Positions 29,949 through 39,238 of a DNA stretch of 64,000 bases are shown piece by piece. Location: NCBI GenBank assembly GCA_013286495.1, contig JABDFQ010000007.1, forward strand, positions 1-64,000, in the 5' to 3' direction. The stretch's first letter is position 1, and every line of letters begins with the position of its first letter. Made by a program: the position numbers and the translations under genes. A model generated the notes under the pieces. It was not told where the DNA came from. It did not search any database and saw only the letters and a program-made list of their open reading frames with translations. This DNA comes from Gammaproteobacteria bacterium. Its GTDB lineage: Bacteria > Pseudomonadota > Gammaproteobacteria > DSM-16500.

Positions 29949-32273
29949 ATGAAGAAAATACTCACTATTCTGTTCGTGGCAGCGCAATTATTGCTGGCCA
30001 GTATCACATTCGCACAACAAGCCTTTGTTGTTAAATCAATTCAATTTGAAGGATTGCAGCGTATTTCACCAGCAACCGCTGAAAGTTATCTGCCCATCCA
30101 TCGAGGACAAACTTTGTCGCAGGATCGTACCTCTGCGATTTTGCGTTCCATGTATCAAACCGGTTTTTTTGAACAAGTGACGCTGTCGCGCTCCGGTGAT
30201 AGTTTAATCATTCACGTGACAGAGCGTCCGACCATTGGTGAATTAAAAATCACAGGTAATTCTGTCATCCCGACAGACAAGCTCACGAATGTGATGAAAT
30301 CACTCGATATAGCAGAAGGACGCGTGTACAACGCCGCCACTGTCGATAAAATCAAGCAAAGTTTACAGAATCAGTACTATCAATTAGGCCGCTATAATGC
30401 GCGTGTTAATCTGTATGTCACGCCATTGCCGCGTAATCGCGTTTCAGTGCACATCGATATTTCAGAAGGATTGGTGGCGAAAGTTCAGCGCATCTCCATT
30501 ATCGGCAATCATGCTTTCAGTGAAAGCAAGCTTATCAACCAGATGGATTTAACGACGACGGGCTATATTACTTTCATCACACAAACTGACCGTTATTCTG
30601 AAGAAAAAATGGAATCGAGTCTGGAAAAGATTCGTGATTATTATATGGATCGCGGTTATCTCAAATTCCGCGTTATTTCATCGCAAGCACAAGTCACACC
30701 GGATAGAAAATCCATCTTTATCACCATTGTTATTTCCGAAGGTGAAAAATATACCGTAGATAACGTCGATATTGCTGGCGATATTATCATTCCACGTGAA
30801 GACATCATGAAGCAGATTCGTGTCAAACCGGGCACAACCTTCTCACGCAAGCAAGTGCTGGATTCGCAAAAAGGCATTAGCAATGCATACGGTAGCAAAG
30901 GTTATATGTTTGCAAACGTTGCCGTGCATCCACAATTGAATGAAGCGGCGCGTACTGTTTCATTAGTATTTGATATCAAGGCTGGCAAGCGTGCTTATGT
31001 TCGCTATGTCACCTTTACTGATAACGTACGCACGAACGATGTTGTACTGCGTCGTGAAGTGCAGCAACTGGAAGGTGCGCCAGCTTCCACTGTGCGTATG
31101 GAAGAATCCAAGCAGCGTCTGTTGTTATTACCTTATATCAAGGAAGCTGATTTATCGGTCAAACCGGTGCCAGGCATCGATGATCAAGTCGATATCAATT
31201 ACAAGCTCAAGGAAGAAAATGCTGCGCAAATCTCGGCGAAATTAGGTTATTCGCAAGCGTATGGATTGATATTTGGTGCGGGTATCAATCAAAAGAATTT
31301 TCTGGGTACAGGTAATACGCTGGGATTGAATCTGAATACCAGCAAGTATGAACGCTATTTCGCCATTGATTACACCAATCCTTATTACACGGAAGATGGT
31401 ATTAGTCGCAGTATCAGTTTCTCCGTCTCACGAACTGACCCAAGTCGTGTATCGAGCGTGACGCCTTATGCGACCAATTCCTACAATCTGGGCGTGTTGT
31501 ATGGCATTCCAATTGGGCAGGAACGCAATGCATTCAGCCGATTATTTTTGGGTCTGAGTTATCAGAACTTGCTGGTGCATCTGCAAGGCGGAACACCATC
31601 CAATCAGGTGCTGACCTATATCGACAATCATGGCAGGCACAGTCAGGTAGCAGATTTCAAGATTGGTCTCTCGCGTGATGGCCGAAATCGTGCAATTTTC
31701 CCGACGCGTGGTACTTTCCAGACCTTGTTCCTTGATGTTTTTGCACCGCTGGATCGTCAATCAGTTGGCTTTTATACCCTGAATTATGCGGGTCGTGCTT
31801 ATCAGCCCATCTGGGAAGACAAGTTCATCCTGATGCTCAAGGGTAATCTGGGATATGGCACTGCATTTAGCGGTAGCCAGAATTTTCCATTCTTCAGAAA
31901 CTTTTATGCTGGCGGTATTGATTCTGTCCGTGCTTATCAGGCTTATACATTAGGGCCAAAGGATTCGAGATATAAGGCATTTGGCGGTAACATGCTAGCC
32001 GATGCCAGCATTAACCTCATTTTCCCGAATTATATTACAGACAATTTGCGTACCAGTTTCTTTCTGGATGCGGGTAATGTTTATACCTCATACAGCAATC
32101 TGCAGTTTGGTGGTGCAAGCACCAATGCAGGTCCCATCCGTTATTCTGCTGGTGTGGAAGCTGACTGGATTACACCATTTGGTCCAGTTTCAATCAGCTT
32201 TGGTCAGCCACTCAATTCACGCAAGGGTGACGTGGTGGAAAGATTCCAGTTCAATTTGGGAGCAAATTTCTAG
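29949..32273 (+). CDS. bamA: Outer membrane protein assembly factor BamA
   Basis: A 774-residue Omp85 protein. The signal peptide ends ASITFAQQ; five POTRA domains fill about residues 22-420 (starting FVVKSIQFEGLQRIS), and the C-terminal 16-stranded barrel ends NLGANF with terminal Phe. It inserts beta-barrel proteins into the outer membrane with the other Bam proteins. The open frame begins at 29889, but the signal peptide places the start at the ATG 29949. Its ribosome site is weak. Confidence 0.95.
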   Translation: MKKILTILFVAAQLLLASITFAQQAFVVKSIQFEGLQRISPATAESYLPIHRGQTLSQDRTSAILRSMYQTGFFEQVTLSRSGDSLIIHVTERPTIGELKITGNSVIPTDKLTNVMKSLDIAEGRVYNAATVDKIKQSLQNQYYQLGRYNARVNLYVTPLPRNRVSVHIDISEGLVAKVQRISIIGNHAFSESKLINQMDLTTTGYITFITQTDRYSEEKMESSLEKIRDYYMDRGYLKFRVISSQAQVTPDRKSIFITIVISEGEKYTVDNVDIAGDIIIPREDIMKQIRVKPGTTFSRKQVLDSQKGISNAYGSKGYMFANVAVHPQLNEAARTVSLVFDIKAGKRAYVRYVTFTDNVRTNDVVLRREVQQLEGAPASTVRMEESKQRLLLLPYIKEADLSVKPVPGIDDQVDINYKLKEENAAQISAKLGYSQAYGLIFGAGINQKNFLGTGNTLGLNLNTSKYERYFAIDYTNPYYTEDGISRSISFSVSRTDPSRVSSVTPYATNSYNLGVLYGIPIGQERNAFSRLFLGLSYQNLLVHLQGGTPSNQVLTYIDNHGRHSQVADFKIGLSRDGRNRAIFPTRGTFQTLFLDVFAPLDRQSVGFYTLNYAGRAYQPIWEDKFILMLKGNLGYGTAFSGSQNFPFFRNFYAGGIDSVRAYQAYTLGPKDSRYKAFGGNMLADASINLIFPNYITDNLRTSFFLDAGNVYTSYSNLQFGGASTNAGPIRYSAGVEADWITPFGPVSISFGQPLNSRKGDVVERFQFNLGANF

Positions 32274-32441
32274 GTAACATTATGTCCTGTTTGAACACGC
32301 GCAATAAACATGGCATGATTGCGTTTGTTGTTGGGGATGCTGGGTGCTTTTAATACTGATGACCGCTGCACTCCATCGACGCCTTGTGGTAACTGTTTGT
32401 TTATAAGGAAAATGATTAATTAATCTTATTTGGAGAACATC

Positions 32442-32975
32442 ATGAAGATTTTGAAGAAAGTTGGGATTTTGGCAGGTGTGTTTTTAATGGCTGCAGGCGT
32501 TGGTGTTTGTCAGGCACAAAGTACACCGGCAGACATTAAGGTGGCAGTGGTTAATGTTCAGCAAGTATTGCAACAGTCACCACGTGTTACCCAATTAAGC
32601 AAGAAACTGGAAGCTGATTTCAAAGATCGTCAGGCAAAGATTGGCGATGAACAGAAAGCCCTTCAGGATCTGATGGACAAGTACAAGCAGGAATCTCCAA
32701 CCATGGCACAAAAAGATAAAGATGCCATGCAAAAGAAGATTACCACTGATCGTTCTGCATTAGTTGCCAAGGTTGTTGCTTACCAGCAAGACTTGCAGAA
32801 ACAGCAAACCAAAATCATGCAAGGCGTGTTAAGTGACTTGAATGGTATTGTGACCAATATTGCAAAAGGCCAGAATTTTGGATTGGTACTGGATGCACAA
32901 GCTGTTATTTACTCAGCAAATGGCACAGACATTACCAAAGATGTTGCCAAGCAGTTTAATGCTTTAAAAAGCTAA
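32442..32975 (+). CDS. skp: Periplasmic chaperone Skp/OmpH
   Basis: A 177-residue protein with a signal peptide (about 1-25, ending GVCQAQ) and two long helical arms rich in Lys, Gln and Asp (about 60-140). It forms a trimer that carries unfolded outer-membrane proteins to BamA. The ATG at 32442 follows TGGAG; an in-frame ATG 12 bp upstream is less suitable. A strong terminator follows the gene. Confidence 0.93.
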   Translation: MKILKKVGILAGVFLMAAGVGVCQAQSTPADIKVAVVNVQQVLQQSPRVTQLSKKLEADFKDRQAKIGDEQKALQDLMDKYKQESPTMAQKDKDAMQKKITTDRSALVAKVVAYQQDLQKQQTKIMQGVLSDLNGIVTNIAKGQNFGLVLDAQAVIYSANGTDITKDVAKQFNALKS

Positions 32976-32999
32976 ACCTTTCACGGGTTAAAAAAATCG

Positions 33000-33031
33000 A
33001 ATCTCCCCCTTTATGGGGGAGATTTTTTTAT
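33000..33031 (+). terminator. Rho-independent terminator after skp
   Basis: AATCTCCCCC and GGGGGAGATT form a perfect 10 bp stem with a 5-base loop, followed by a run of T. It would end or attenuate transcription between skp and lpxD, so the lipid A genes may have a separate promoter or depend on read-through. Confidence 0.85.
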
Positions 33032-33050
33032 AAGAGTTAGAAGAATAGAA

Positions 33051-34106
33051 ATGAAATCGCATAAAGAATATACATTAATGGATTTAACAGCAGGCCTGGA
33101 TGTTCAAATCAAGGGTGATCCACATTGTCTGATTACAGGAATCAGTCCTATTCAGCAATCGCAATCTGGCCATATTACATTTTTAACGAATTCAGTTTTA
33201 TCCAGTTCGCTTTACCGCAAATATCTCGCTGAAACCAAAGCATCGGCAGTGATCCTCACAGAAGCGGATGCATCGAATTGTAAAGTGAATGCAATCATTA
33301 GTGCTGATCCTTATTTCACCTATGCAAAAATCGCAGCGTATTTTTCCTGTTTACCGACTAGTGAAGCCGGCATCCATGCAAGTGCTGTCATTGGCAAGAA
33401 TACAAAGATTGATCCCACAGCATGCATTGCTGCGAATTGCGTGATTGGTGATGATGTCATTATCGCAGCCCACGTTGTGATTGGTGCGGGTTCAGTATTA
33501 GGCAATGGTGTTGAAATTGGTGAAGCAACAAAACTGGATGCCAATGTCACGCTTTATCATCATGTCAAAATTGGTGCGCGAGGTGTGATTTCAAGTGGTG
33601 TTGTTATCGGCAGTGATGGTTTTGGTTTTGCCAATCAGAAAGGTGTGTGGCACAAAGTACCGCAACTTGGCAGTGTGCAAATTGGTGATGATGTCGAAAT
33701 TGGAGCGAATACCACCATTGATCGAGGTGCAATTGAAAATACCGTCATTGGCAATGGTGTGAAACTGGATAATCAGATTCAGATTGGACATAACGTGGTG
33801 ATAGGTGATCACACCATTATTGCAGGTTGTGTCGGCATTGCTGGCAGTGCAGTGATTGGCAAATACTGCATGATTGGTGGCAGGGCAAGCATCATTGGTC
33901 ATATCAGCATTTGTGATAGGGCGATTATTACTGCAGCAACAGGCGTGAATAAATCCATTACCGAACCTGGTATGTATTCTTCAGGCATTGTGGGTGTGAC
34001 AACCAATGAAGAGTTTCGCAAAAACAATGCACGTTTTCATCGGTTAGATAATCTGGTGGAACGTGTAAAAAAATTAGAAACTATATTTAGGCGTACTGAG
34101 GAATGA
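33051..34106 (+). CDS. lpxD: UDP-3-O-acylglucosamine N-acyltransferase LpxD
   Basis: A 351-residue lipid A enzyme adding the second 3-hydroxyacyl chain. The N-terminal uridine-binding domain (about 1-105) is followed by hexapeptide repeats (about 110-300; IGKNTKIDPTACIAANCVIG) of a left-handed beta helix and a C-terminal helix. The catalytic His is in QIQIGHNVVIGDHT. The last five codons lie inside the left arm of an inverted repeat whose right arm is an inverted copy of them. Confidence 0.95.
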   Translation: MKSHKEYTLMDLTAGLDVQIKGDPHCLITGISPIQQSQSGHITFLTNSVLSSSLYRKYLAETKASAVILTEADASNCKVNAIISADPYFTYAKIAAYFSCLPTSEAGIHASAVIGKNTKIDPTACIAANCVIGDDVIIAAHVVIGAGSVLGNGVEIGEATKLDANVTLYHHVKIGARGVISSGVVIGSDGFGFANQKGVWHKVPQLGSVQIGDDVEIGANTTIDRGAIENTVIGNGVKLDNQIQIGHNVVIGDHTIIAGCVGIAGSAVIGKYCMIGGRASIIGHISICDRAIITAATGVNKSITEPGMYSSGIVGVTTNEEFRKNNARFHRLDNLVERVKKLETIFRRTEE

Positions 34107-34244
34107 AATTGGCCACGTGTTTGACTGCAGGAAGAATAAAGTTTTTTGCAAATAAAGCGCAGGAGGCCGGAGGCCGACGAGCCATTGCAAAAAACTTTAT
34201 TCTTCCTGCAGTCAAACACGTGGCCAATTGCATCCTCAGTACGC
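34091..34244. repeat. Giant inverted repeat with 41 bp core (copy 3), capturing the lpxD end
   Basis: Left arm 34091-34147, core 34148-34188 and right arm 34189-34244. The left arm starts within lpxD (GCGTACTGAGGAATGA, including the stop codon); the right arm carries its reverse complement with few differences. The core equals those at 11764 and 7391, but the arms are specific to this site. In the lpxD-fabZ transcript this would form a hairpin of over 50 bp just before the fabZ ribosome site. Confidence 0.9.
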
Positions 34245-34269
34245 TTACAAAACAAAAAGAGAAAGAATA

Positions 34270-34710
34270 ATGAAATATGTTATGGACATTCATGAAGTTT
34301 TAAAATTTTTACCGCATCGTTATCCATTTTTATTAATTGATAGAGTGATTGATATTCAGCTCGGCAAATCATTAGTCGCGTTGAAAAATGTTACCGTCAA
34401 TGAAATGTTTTTCTCCGGTCATTTTCCTGAACGTCCAGTCATGCCTGGCGTTTTGATTCTTGAAGCCATGGCGCAAGCTGGTGGTGTTCTTGCATATAAA
34501 TCCACAAATACCAGTCCTGAAGATGGAACGCTGTATTATTTTGCAGGAGTGGATAAAGCGCGTTTTCGTCGTGTGGTTGAACCTGGTGATCAATTGCGTC
34601 TGGAAGTGAAATTATTACGTTCCAAACGTAACGTGTGGGTACTTTCAGGTTCAGCCTATGTTGATGATGAGCTAGTGTGTTCAGCGGAATTAATGAGTGC
34701 ATCCAAATGA
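34270..34710 (+). CDS. fabZ: 3-hydroxyacyl-ACP dehydratase FabZ
   Basis: A 146-residue hot-dog-fold enzyme of fatty acid synthesis. [14 protein letters not shown] at the N-terminus and the catalytic His and Glu in [21 protein letters not shown] are intact. The start at 34270 follows an AGAG-containing site just after the inverted repeat; an ATG at 34282 would also leave a complete enzyme. An open frame from 34228 begins within the repeat and is rejected. Confidence 0.95.
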   Translation: MKYVMDIHEVLKFLPHRYPFLLIDRVIDIQLGKSLVALKNVTVNEMFFSGHFPERPVMPGVLILEAMAQAGGVLAYKSTNTSPEDGTLYYFAGVDKARFRRVVEPGDQLRLEVKLLRSKRNVWVLSGSAYVDDELVCSAELMSASK

Positions 34711-34723
34711 AGAGGTTAAACCC

Positions 34724-35479
34724 GTGATTCATAAAACTGCGATAATTGATCCTTCTGCAAAGATTGGAAATAACGTCCAGATTGGACCTTATTCTGTGAT
34801 TGGCGCGGAAGTGGAAATTGGTGAAGGAACATGGATTGGGCCGCATGTTGTGATAAATGGGCCTACGATTATCGGACGGGAAAACAGGATTTATCAATTT
34901 GCATCAGTTGGTGAAGTGACTCAGGATTTGAAATTTAATGGTGAACGCACTTTTTTGAAAATCGGCGATCGCAATGTCATTCGTGAGTTTTGCACACTGA
35001 ATCGCGGCACCACTCAGGATACACAAATCGGCAATAATAATTTATTCATGGCTTATGTGCATATTGCGCATGACTGTGTGGTTGGCAGTCACGTGATATT
35101 TTCCAATAATGCTTCTCTCGCAGGACATGTCACCGTCGAAGATCACGTGATTCTTGGCGGATTTTCTGGTGTATATCAATTTTGTCGTGTGGGTGCGCAT
35201 AGTTTTGTTTCCACTAATTCTGTTGTTATTAAAGATGTGCCACCATTTGTAAAAGTATCTGGTTATTATGCCAAACCATACGGATTAAATACTGTTGGTT
35301 TGCAGCGTCGCGGTTTTACTGAAAATGTTATTACTGAATTACGTCAGGCTTATAAAATTATTTATCGCAATGGATTAACTGTTGCAAAAGCGATAGAAGA
35401 ATTAACCAAAATGGAAACCGTAGAAGTCAGGGACATGATTCAATTCATACAAACATCCAATTCCGGCATTGTACGCTGA
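34724..35479 (+). CDS. lpxA: UDP-N-acetylglucosamine acyltransferase LpxA
   Basis: A 251-residue enzyme of the first step of lipid A synthesis, made of hexapeptide repeats (about 1-190) and a C-terminal helical part. The catalytic His lies in MAYVHIAHDCVVG. GTG at 34724 is chosen because it gives the family start (M)IHKTAIIDPSAKIG and AAGAGG lies 8 bases before it; an in-frame ATG at 34697 overlaps fabZ by 14 bp and adds nine non-conserved residues. Confidence 0.93.
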   Translation: MIHKTAIIDPSAKIGNNVQIGPYSVIGAEVEIGEGTWIGPHVVINGPTIIGRENRIYQFASVGEVTQDLKFNGERTFLKIGDRNVIREFCTLNRGTTQDTQIGNNNLFMAYVHIAHDCVVGSHVIFSNNASLAGHVTVEDHVILGGFSGVYQFCRVGAHSFVSTNSVVIKDVPPFVKVSGYYAKPYGLNTVGLQRRGFTENVITELRQAYKIIYRNGLTVAKAIEELTKMETVEVRDMIQFIQTSNSGIVR

Positions 35480-36647
35480 GGTTCAATTGGAAAATCTTCC
35501 CTTAAAAAAAATTGGCATTCTCGCAGGAGAAGCATCCGGTGATTTATTGGGTGCGAAATTAATTTATGCCTTGCGTGAACATTATCCGCACTTGCAGATT
35601 GAAGGCATCGGTGGTGCTGCCATGATGGCTGCAGGTTGCAATAGTTTATTTGATATCGAACGTTTGGCAGTGATGGGTTTTATTGAGCCGCTGATGCGTT
35701 TACCCGATTTAATCAGGTTGCGTCATGATTTATTGCAGCATTTTCTGAAAAATCCACCGGATGTTTTTATTGGTATTGATGCACCGGATTTTAATCTCGG
35801 TCTTGAATTGAAATTAAGACAAGCTGGTATTCCAGTTGTGCATTACGTCAGTCCGAGTGTGTGGGCATGGCGTCAATATCGTGTGCACAAGATTGCAAAA
35901 GCAGTGGATTTGATGCTGACATTATTACCGTTTGAAGCAAAATTTTATGAGCAATATAAAGTGCCAGTGCGTTATGTCGGACATCCATTGGCAGCGCAAA
36001 TCCCATTGCATCCAGACAAGGCAGAAGCGCGTCGTGCTTTGTGTATTGATGAAAAGCAAACGTATATTGCCTTGTTGCCTGGCAGTCGTCGTCAGGAAAT
36101 TCGTTATATGGCAGAACCATTTTTACGTGCTGCGCACAAAGCCTGGCAAGCGCGACCCCATTTGCGTTTTTTAACAGCGCATGTGAATGAGCAGCGTTAT
36201 CAGGAATTTTACGAATGTTATAAAAAATTCACACCGGATTTGCCGCTGGAATTTTTCACACGCCGTTCGCAGGATATAATGGCGGCAGCAGATGTTGTTG
36301 TCGTGACATCAGGAACATCAACACTGGAAACCATGTTATATAAACGCCCGATGATTATTGCGTATCGCATGTCGCGCTTAACACATCTTCTCGCGAAAAT
36401 ACTCGTAAAAATTCCCTATGTTGGTTTGCCGAATTTGCTCGCAGGCGAATGGCTGGTGCCGGAATTAATTCAGGATGCAGCGAATCCTGATGCTATTTGC
36501 CAGCATATTTTTGATTATCTTGATCATCCTGAGAAAGTTCAGAAATTAATTGAACGCTTCACGCAATTGCATCTGGAGTTACGCGCAGATACTGCGCGCG
36601 AGATCTCCGATGCGATTTTGAATTTGAAGAGTGCACAAACTTATTGA
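35469..36647 (+). CDS. lpxB: Lipid-A-disaccharide synthase LpxB
   Basis: A 392-residue GT-B glycosyltransferase (family 19) joining UDP-diacylglucosamine and lipid X. GEASGDLLGAKLI near the N-terminus, HYVSPSVWAWRQYRVHKI, LLPGSRRQEI and VVTSGTSTLETML are typical. No ATG fits the N-terminus: TTG codons at 35469 and 35487 are candidates, both near the end of lpxA; the exact start is uncertain. It ends the lipid A cluster and is followed by an inverted-repeat region. Confidence 0.92.
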   Translation: MYAEVQLENLPLKKIGILAGEASGDLLGAKLIYALREHYPHLQIEGIGGAAMMAAGCNSLFDIERLAVMGFIEPLMRLPDLIRLRHDLLQHFLKNPPDVFIGIDAPDFNLGLELKLRQAGIPVVHYVSPSVWAWRQYRVHKIAKAVDLMLTLLPFEAKFYEQYKVPVRYVGHPLAAQIPLHPDKAEARRALCIDEKQTYIALLPGSRRQEIRYMAEPFLRAAHKAWQARPHLRFLTAHVNEQRYQEFYECYKKFTPDLPLEFFTRRSQDIMAAADVVVVTSGTSTLETMLYKRPMIIAYRMSRLTHLLAKILVKIPYVGLPNLLAGEWLVPELIQDAANPDAICQHIFDYLDHPEKVQKLIERFTQLHLELRADTAREISDAILNLKSAQTY

Positions 36648-36687
36648 GATATCCTTCGCGCAAAAGCAAAAAAACCGCGCTCAGTAT

Positions 36688-36742
36688 CTGATATATCCCC
36701 ACGAAATTCGCAGCGCATGCAAATTTCGTGGGGATATATCAG
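36688..36742. repeat. Inverted repeat A after lpxB
   Basis: CTGATATATCCCCACGAAAT (36688 onward) and its reverse complement (ending 36742) form a perfect stem of about 21 bp around a 12-13 bp loop containing GCATGC. It could act as an lpxB terminator, although a T run is lacking. Confidence 0.85.
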
Positions 36743-36747
36743 TGAAG

Positions 36748-36897
36748 GGTTCCGCAAAAAATATGTTGCTCAGGCAAACCCGGGTTGATGGTTTTCAGGG
36801 ACGGACATCCTGTCCTCGGCTCTCCTTGCCTCCTGGCCGAGACGCCCTGAAAACCATCAACCCGGGTTTGCCTGAGCAACATATTTTTGCCGGAACC
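36748..36897. repeat. Inverted repeat B after lpxB
   Basis: Arms of about 53 bp (36748-36801 and 36844-36897) are nearly perfect reverse complements and begin GGTTCCGCAAAAAATATGTT. The core between them (36802-36843) contains GGACATCCTGTCC, a small palindrome, and CGGCTCTCC...GGCCGAG. The arms do not resemble other repeats in the window. Short open frames within are mirror images and not genes. Confidence 0.88.
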
Positions 36898-36967
36898 TGA
36901 AAAGATCAGTTAGAAACTTCACAAAAAGCTTGCCAGGTTTTTGGGTGGGTTTTGTAACAGGTCTCTC

Positions 36968-37118
36968 AGGATCAAATGGCATGATGTGTGTCATGGGGAA
37001 ATATATTGCTTTCAAAGCGACTGCATTCCAGGATGGAATGCTAAACGCCATGGATGGCGTGTTTGGAGCGATGAAAGCAATATATTTCCCCATGACACAC
37101 ATCATGCCATTTGATCCT
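36968..37118. repeat. Inverted repeat C after lpxB
   Basis: Arms of about 46 bp (36968-37013 and 37072-37118; AGGATCAAATGGCATGATGT at the left) flank a 58 bp core that holds two small hairpins, GCATTCC/GGAATGC and ACGCCAT/ATGGCGT. It lies 70 bp from repeat B but shares no arm sequence with it. Confidence 0.88.
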
Positions 37119-37523
37119 ACAAAGAAAGCGGGTTTGCGTTTAGATGGTGGTATCGCAGCTGAAGTAATATTCAGGTTTTTCTCCATCCATTGATAATAAA
37201 AAGCTAGAATATTTGTAATTTGATAACGAAAGTGATCTGTAATTACAAGAACTGAATTTGAATGTAGATATAATCTCATCTCGCCGGTTTTTTTGCGTAA
37301 AAAGTTAATATCCTGCTAGCAGGTGGAATTGGGTTGGCCATGCTGAATGCTTATGGCTTCATCTGCAGTGATAATTAATTCATGAAATAAGGGAAGAATA
37401 GCTTTTGCATTTAAATGTACGATCAGACACGCTTTATTCCTGATGAATGTAAATTTGGAGGTCATTATTTTTTAATGCTTCTAATTTAACGGAACGATTT
37501 TCCATGCTTCACCATCCTTGAAA
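37119..37523. other. Intergenic stretch, no intact gene (possible decayed coding sequence)
   Basis: On the minus strand short open pieces follow each other in different frames, e.g. ACLIVHLNAKAILPLFHEL (about 37330-37430) and LYLHSNSVLVITDHFRYQIT (about 37220-37280), separated by stops. They look protein-like but I cannot name a parent gene. CCTGCTAGCAGG near 37311 is a small palindrome. Nothing else is seen. Confidence 0.3.
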
Positions 37524-38741
37524 TTATATAGCGGTCGCGGTTCTTTTAATTGGCAACCAAACAGGTGCGAGTATAAACAATAATGTCAACGCACCAATCG
37601 TCGTCAGGAAAATCGCGAGTGGTTGCAATGAAGTATTATCAAATAATGAAATCAGCAAACTGATTAATGCCGAACCCATCATCTGAATAAATCCAATCAT
37701 CGCAGAACTGCTGCCATTCAAATGGCGCGTGTGTTCCATGGCATCGGCAATCGCATTGGGAATAATGATGCGCGCACCGATCACATAAATCGCTGCGGGC
37801 AAAAGCACTGTAACAATCGTCAGTGGCAGGAATTTATAAGCCAGTAACATCGAGATACCACCAACAATCAAGAGGCTCGCACCAATATAAAGCAAAGTGC
37901 GTATCTCCACGCGACCTGCAAATTTAGTGACGATTAATCCGCCTGCCAGATAGTTCAGTGCAATAAACAAGGAACACCAGCCATATTCAGCTGGAGTGAG
38001 TCCAAGTGTATTAATAATCAAAAGTGGATTCACCTGAAAGAATGCGATTAAGCCAGAAAATGCCAGCATGTAACTCAAGACATTCACGGTATACGAAGGC
38101 ATGCGCAGAATGGTTTTGTAATTCCTGAATACCGTCGCAAATTTTAATGGTGGATGTGAATTTTCCTTTCCTTTTTCGATAGTCAAATGTGTTTCTGGCA
38201 AATACTTAAGGATAACCGCGAGTGTAGTGCCGACTAAAAGTGTCGATAACAGGAAATTGGCGCGCCATCCCGATAATTCCTGCACATAACCACCCAATAC
38301 TGGCGCAAGACATAAGGTGAGAACGAGAGTTGTCGTGGTATATGACCAGGCTTTGGATAACATTGCACCCTTGAAGCAATCGCTGGCGATCGCACGATTC
38401 AATACACCGCAGGAACCAGCGCCAACACCAGCGATAAAGCGCGAGATTAATAATGGTGTAGGTGAGGCTGCAAGTGCGCAGGCGAGATTGCCAAGAAAGA
38501 AAATCGATAAGCCAATGACGATGACTTTACGCCTGCCGAAATGATCGGATAATGGGCCATAAACTAATTGAGAAACGCTAAAGCCAAATAAATAAAGCGT
38601 CAGTGTCAATTGTGTGTAAGTGTCTGTGATACCAAAATAACTGCCAATTGCGGGCAAGGAAGGCAGATAGCTATCCAGCACGAAACGTGTGGAAGATGAG
38701 AGTAAACACAAGATAATGATGATGTTGAGGTATTGTCTCAT
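37524..38741 (-). CDS. Bcr/CflA family MFS drug transporter
   Basis: A 405-residue major facilitator with 12 predicted membrane segments. The early D-SYLPSLPAI segment, and motif A GPLSDHFGRRKVIVIG after the second helix, are characteristic of the Bcr/CflA drug:proton antiporters; motif C-like GGYVQELSGWRANFLL follows helix 5. It sits in the inner membrane. Substrates cannot be predicted. The ATG at 38741 is preferred over GTG/TTG codons just upstream. Confidence 0.9.
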   Translation of the reverse strand: MRQYLNIIIILCLLSSSTRFVLDSYLPSLPAIGSYFGITDTYTQLTLTLYLFGFSVSQLVYGPLSDHFGRRKVIVIGLSIFFLGNLACALAASPTPLLISRFIAGVGAGSCGVLNRAIASDCFKGAMLSKAWSYTTTTLVLTLCLAPVLGGYVQELSGWRANFLLSTLLVGTTLAVILKYLPETHLTIEKGKENSHPPLKFATVFRNYKTILRMPSYTVNVLSYMLAFSGLIAFFQVNPLLIINTLGLTPAEYGWCSLFIALNYLAGGLIVTKFAGRVEIRTLLYIGASLLIVGGISMLLAYKFLPLTIVTVLLPAAIYVIGARIIIPNAIADAMEHTRHLNGSSSAMIGFIQMMGSALISLLISLFDNTSLQPLAIFLTTIGALTLLFILAPVWLPIKRTATAI

Positions 38742-38865
38742 GATGTGCACCAACTTTTATTTTAGTTATGACAAGCCAGCGTTTTGTAATTTATGGCATC
38801 TAATATAGCTTTTTCTTATCAAATTCGAAATGTATTCTAGCATAGATTTCTTGATATTTGAATAT

Positions 38866-39057
38866 TTATTGCTCATTTTTATCATTTTCATCTGGAAAAT
38901 CGACAGGCTCAGCAGGTACACGGTGTTTTTCATCGGCCCAATCACCCAGATCGATCAATTTACAGCGCTCAGAACAAAAAGGGCGATATTTATTGTCGGA
39001 ACGCCAGGTATCTTTTTTGCCACATTGCGGGCAGACGATCTTTGGTTTGTTGGTCAT
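38866..39057 (-). CDS. yacG: DNA gyrase inhibitor YacG
   Basis: A 63-residue zinc protein beginning MTNKPKIVCPQCGKKDTW, with a C-x2-C...C-x3-C site (CPQC and CSERC) and SERCKLIDLGDWADEK, the family hallmark. YacG binds GyrB and inhibits gyrase. In related genomes it follows zapD directly; here a 2 kb ankyrin-like gene lies between. An upstream extension to 39117 matches nothing and is rejected. Confidence 0.93.
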   Translation of the reverse strand: MTNKPKIVCPQCGKKDTWRSDNKYRPFCSERCKLIDLGDWADEKHRVPAEPVDFPDENDKNEQ

Positions 39058-39238
39058 ATTGTTGAGTCCAATGTAGGAATAATTGTAGATATTATGCTCT
39101 GTGGCTGATTGCTTCAATTTTTTATATTAAGTTTTATCAAGTTGAGATTGTAATGAGAGAAATCCTGAAGGGATATTGTCGTTTTGGACAATCTTGAATT
39201 TTCAGGTCGTATGGAAGGATGTCGATTTATTATTTCAT

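Noticed and set aside
36631-37279. Open frames in the lpxB downstream region
   Set aside because: They run through inverted repeats A-C and have no ribosome sites or family resemblance.
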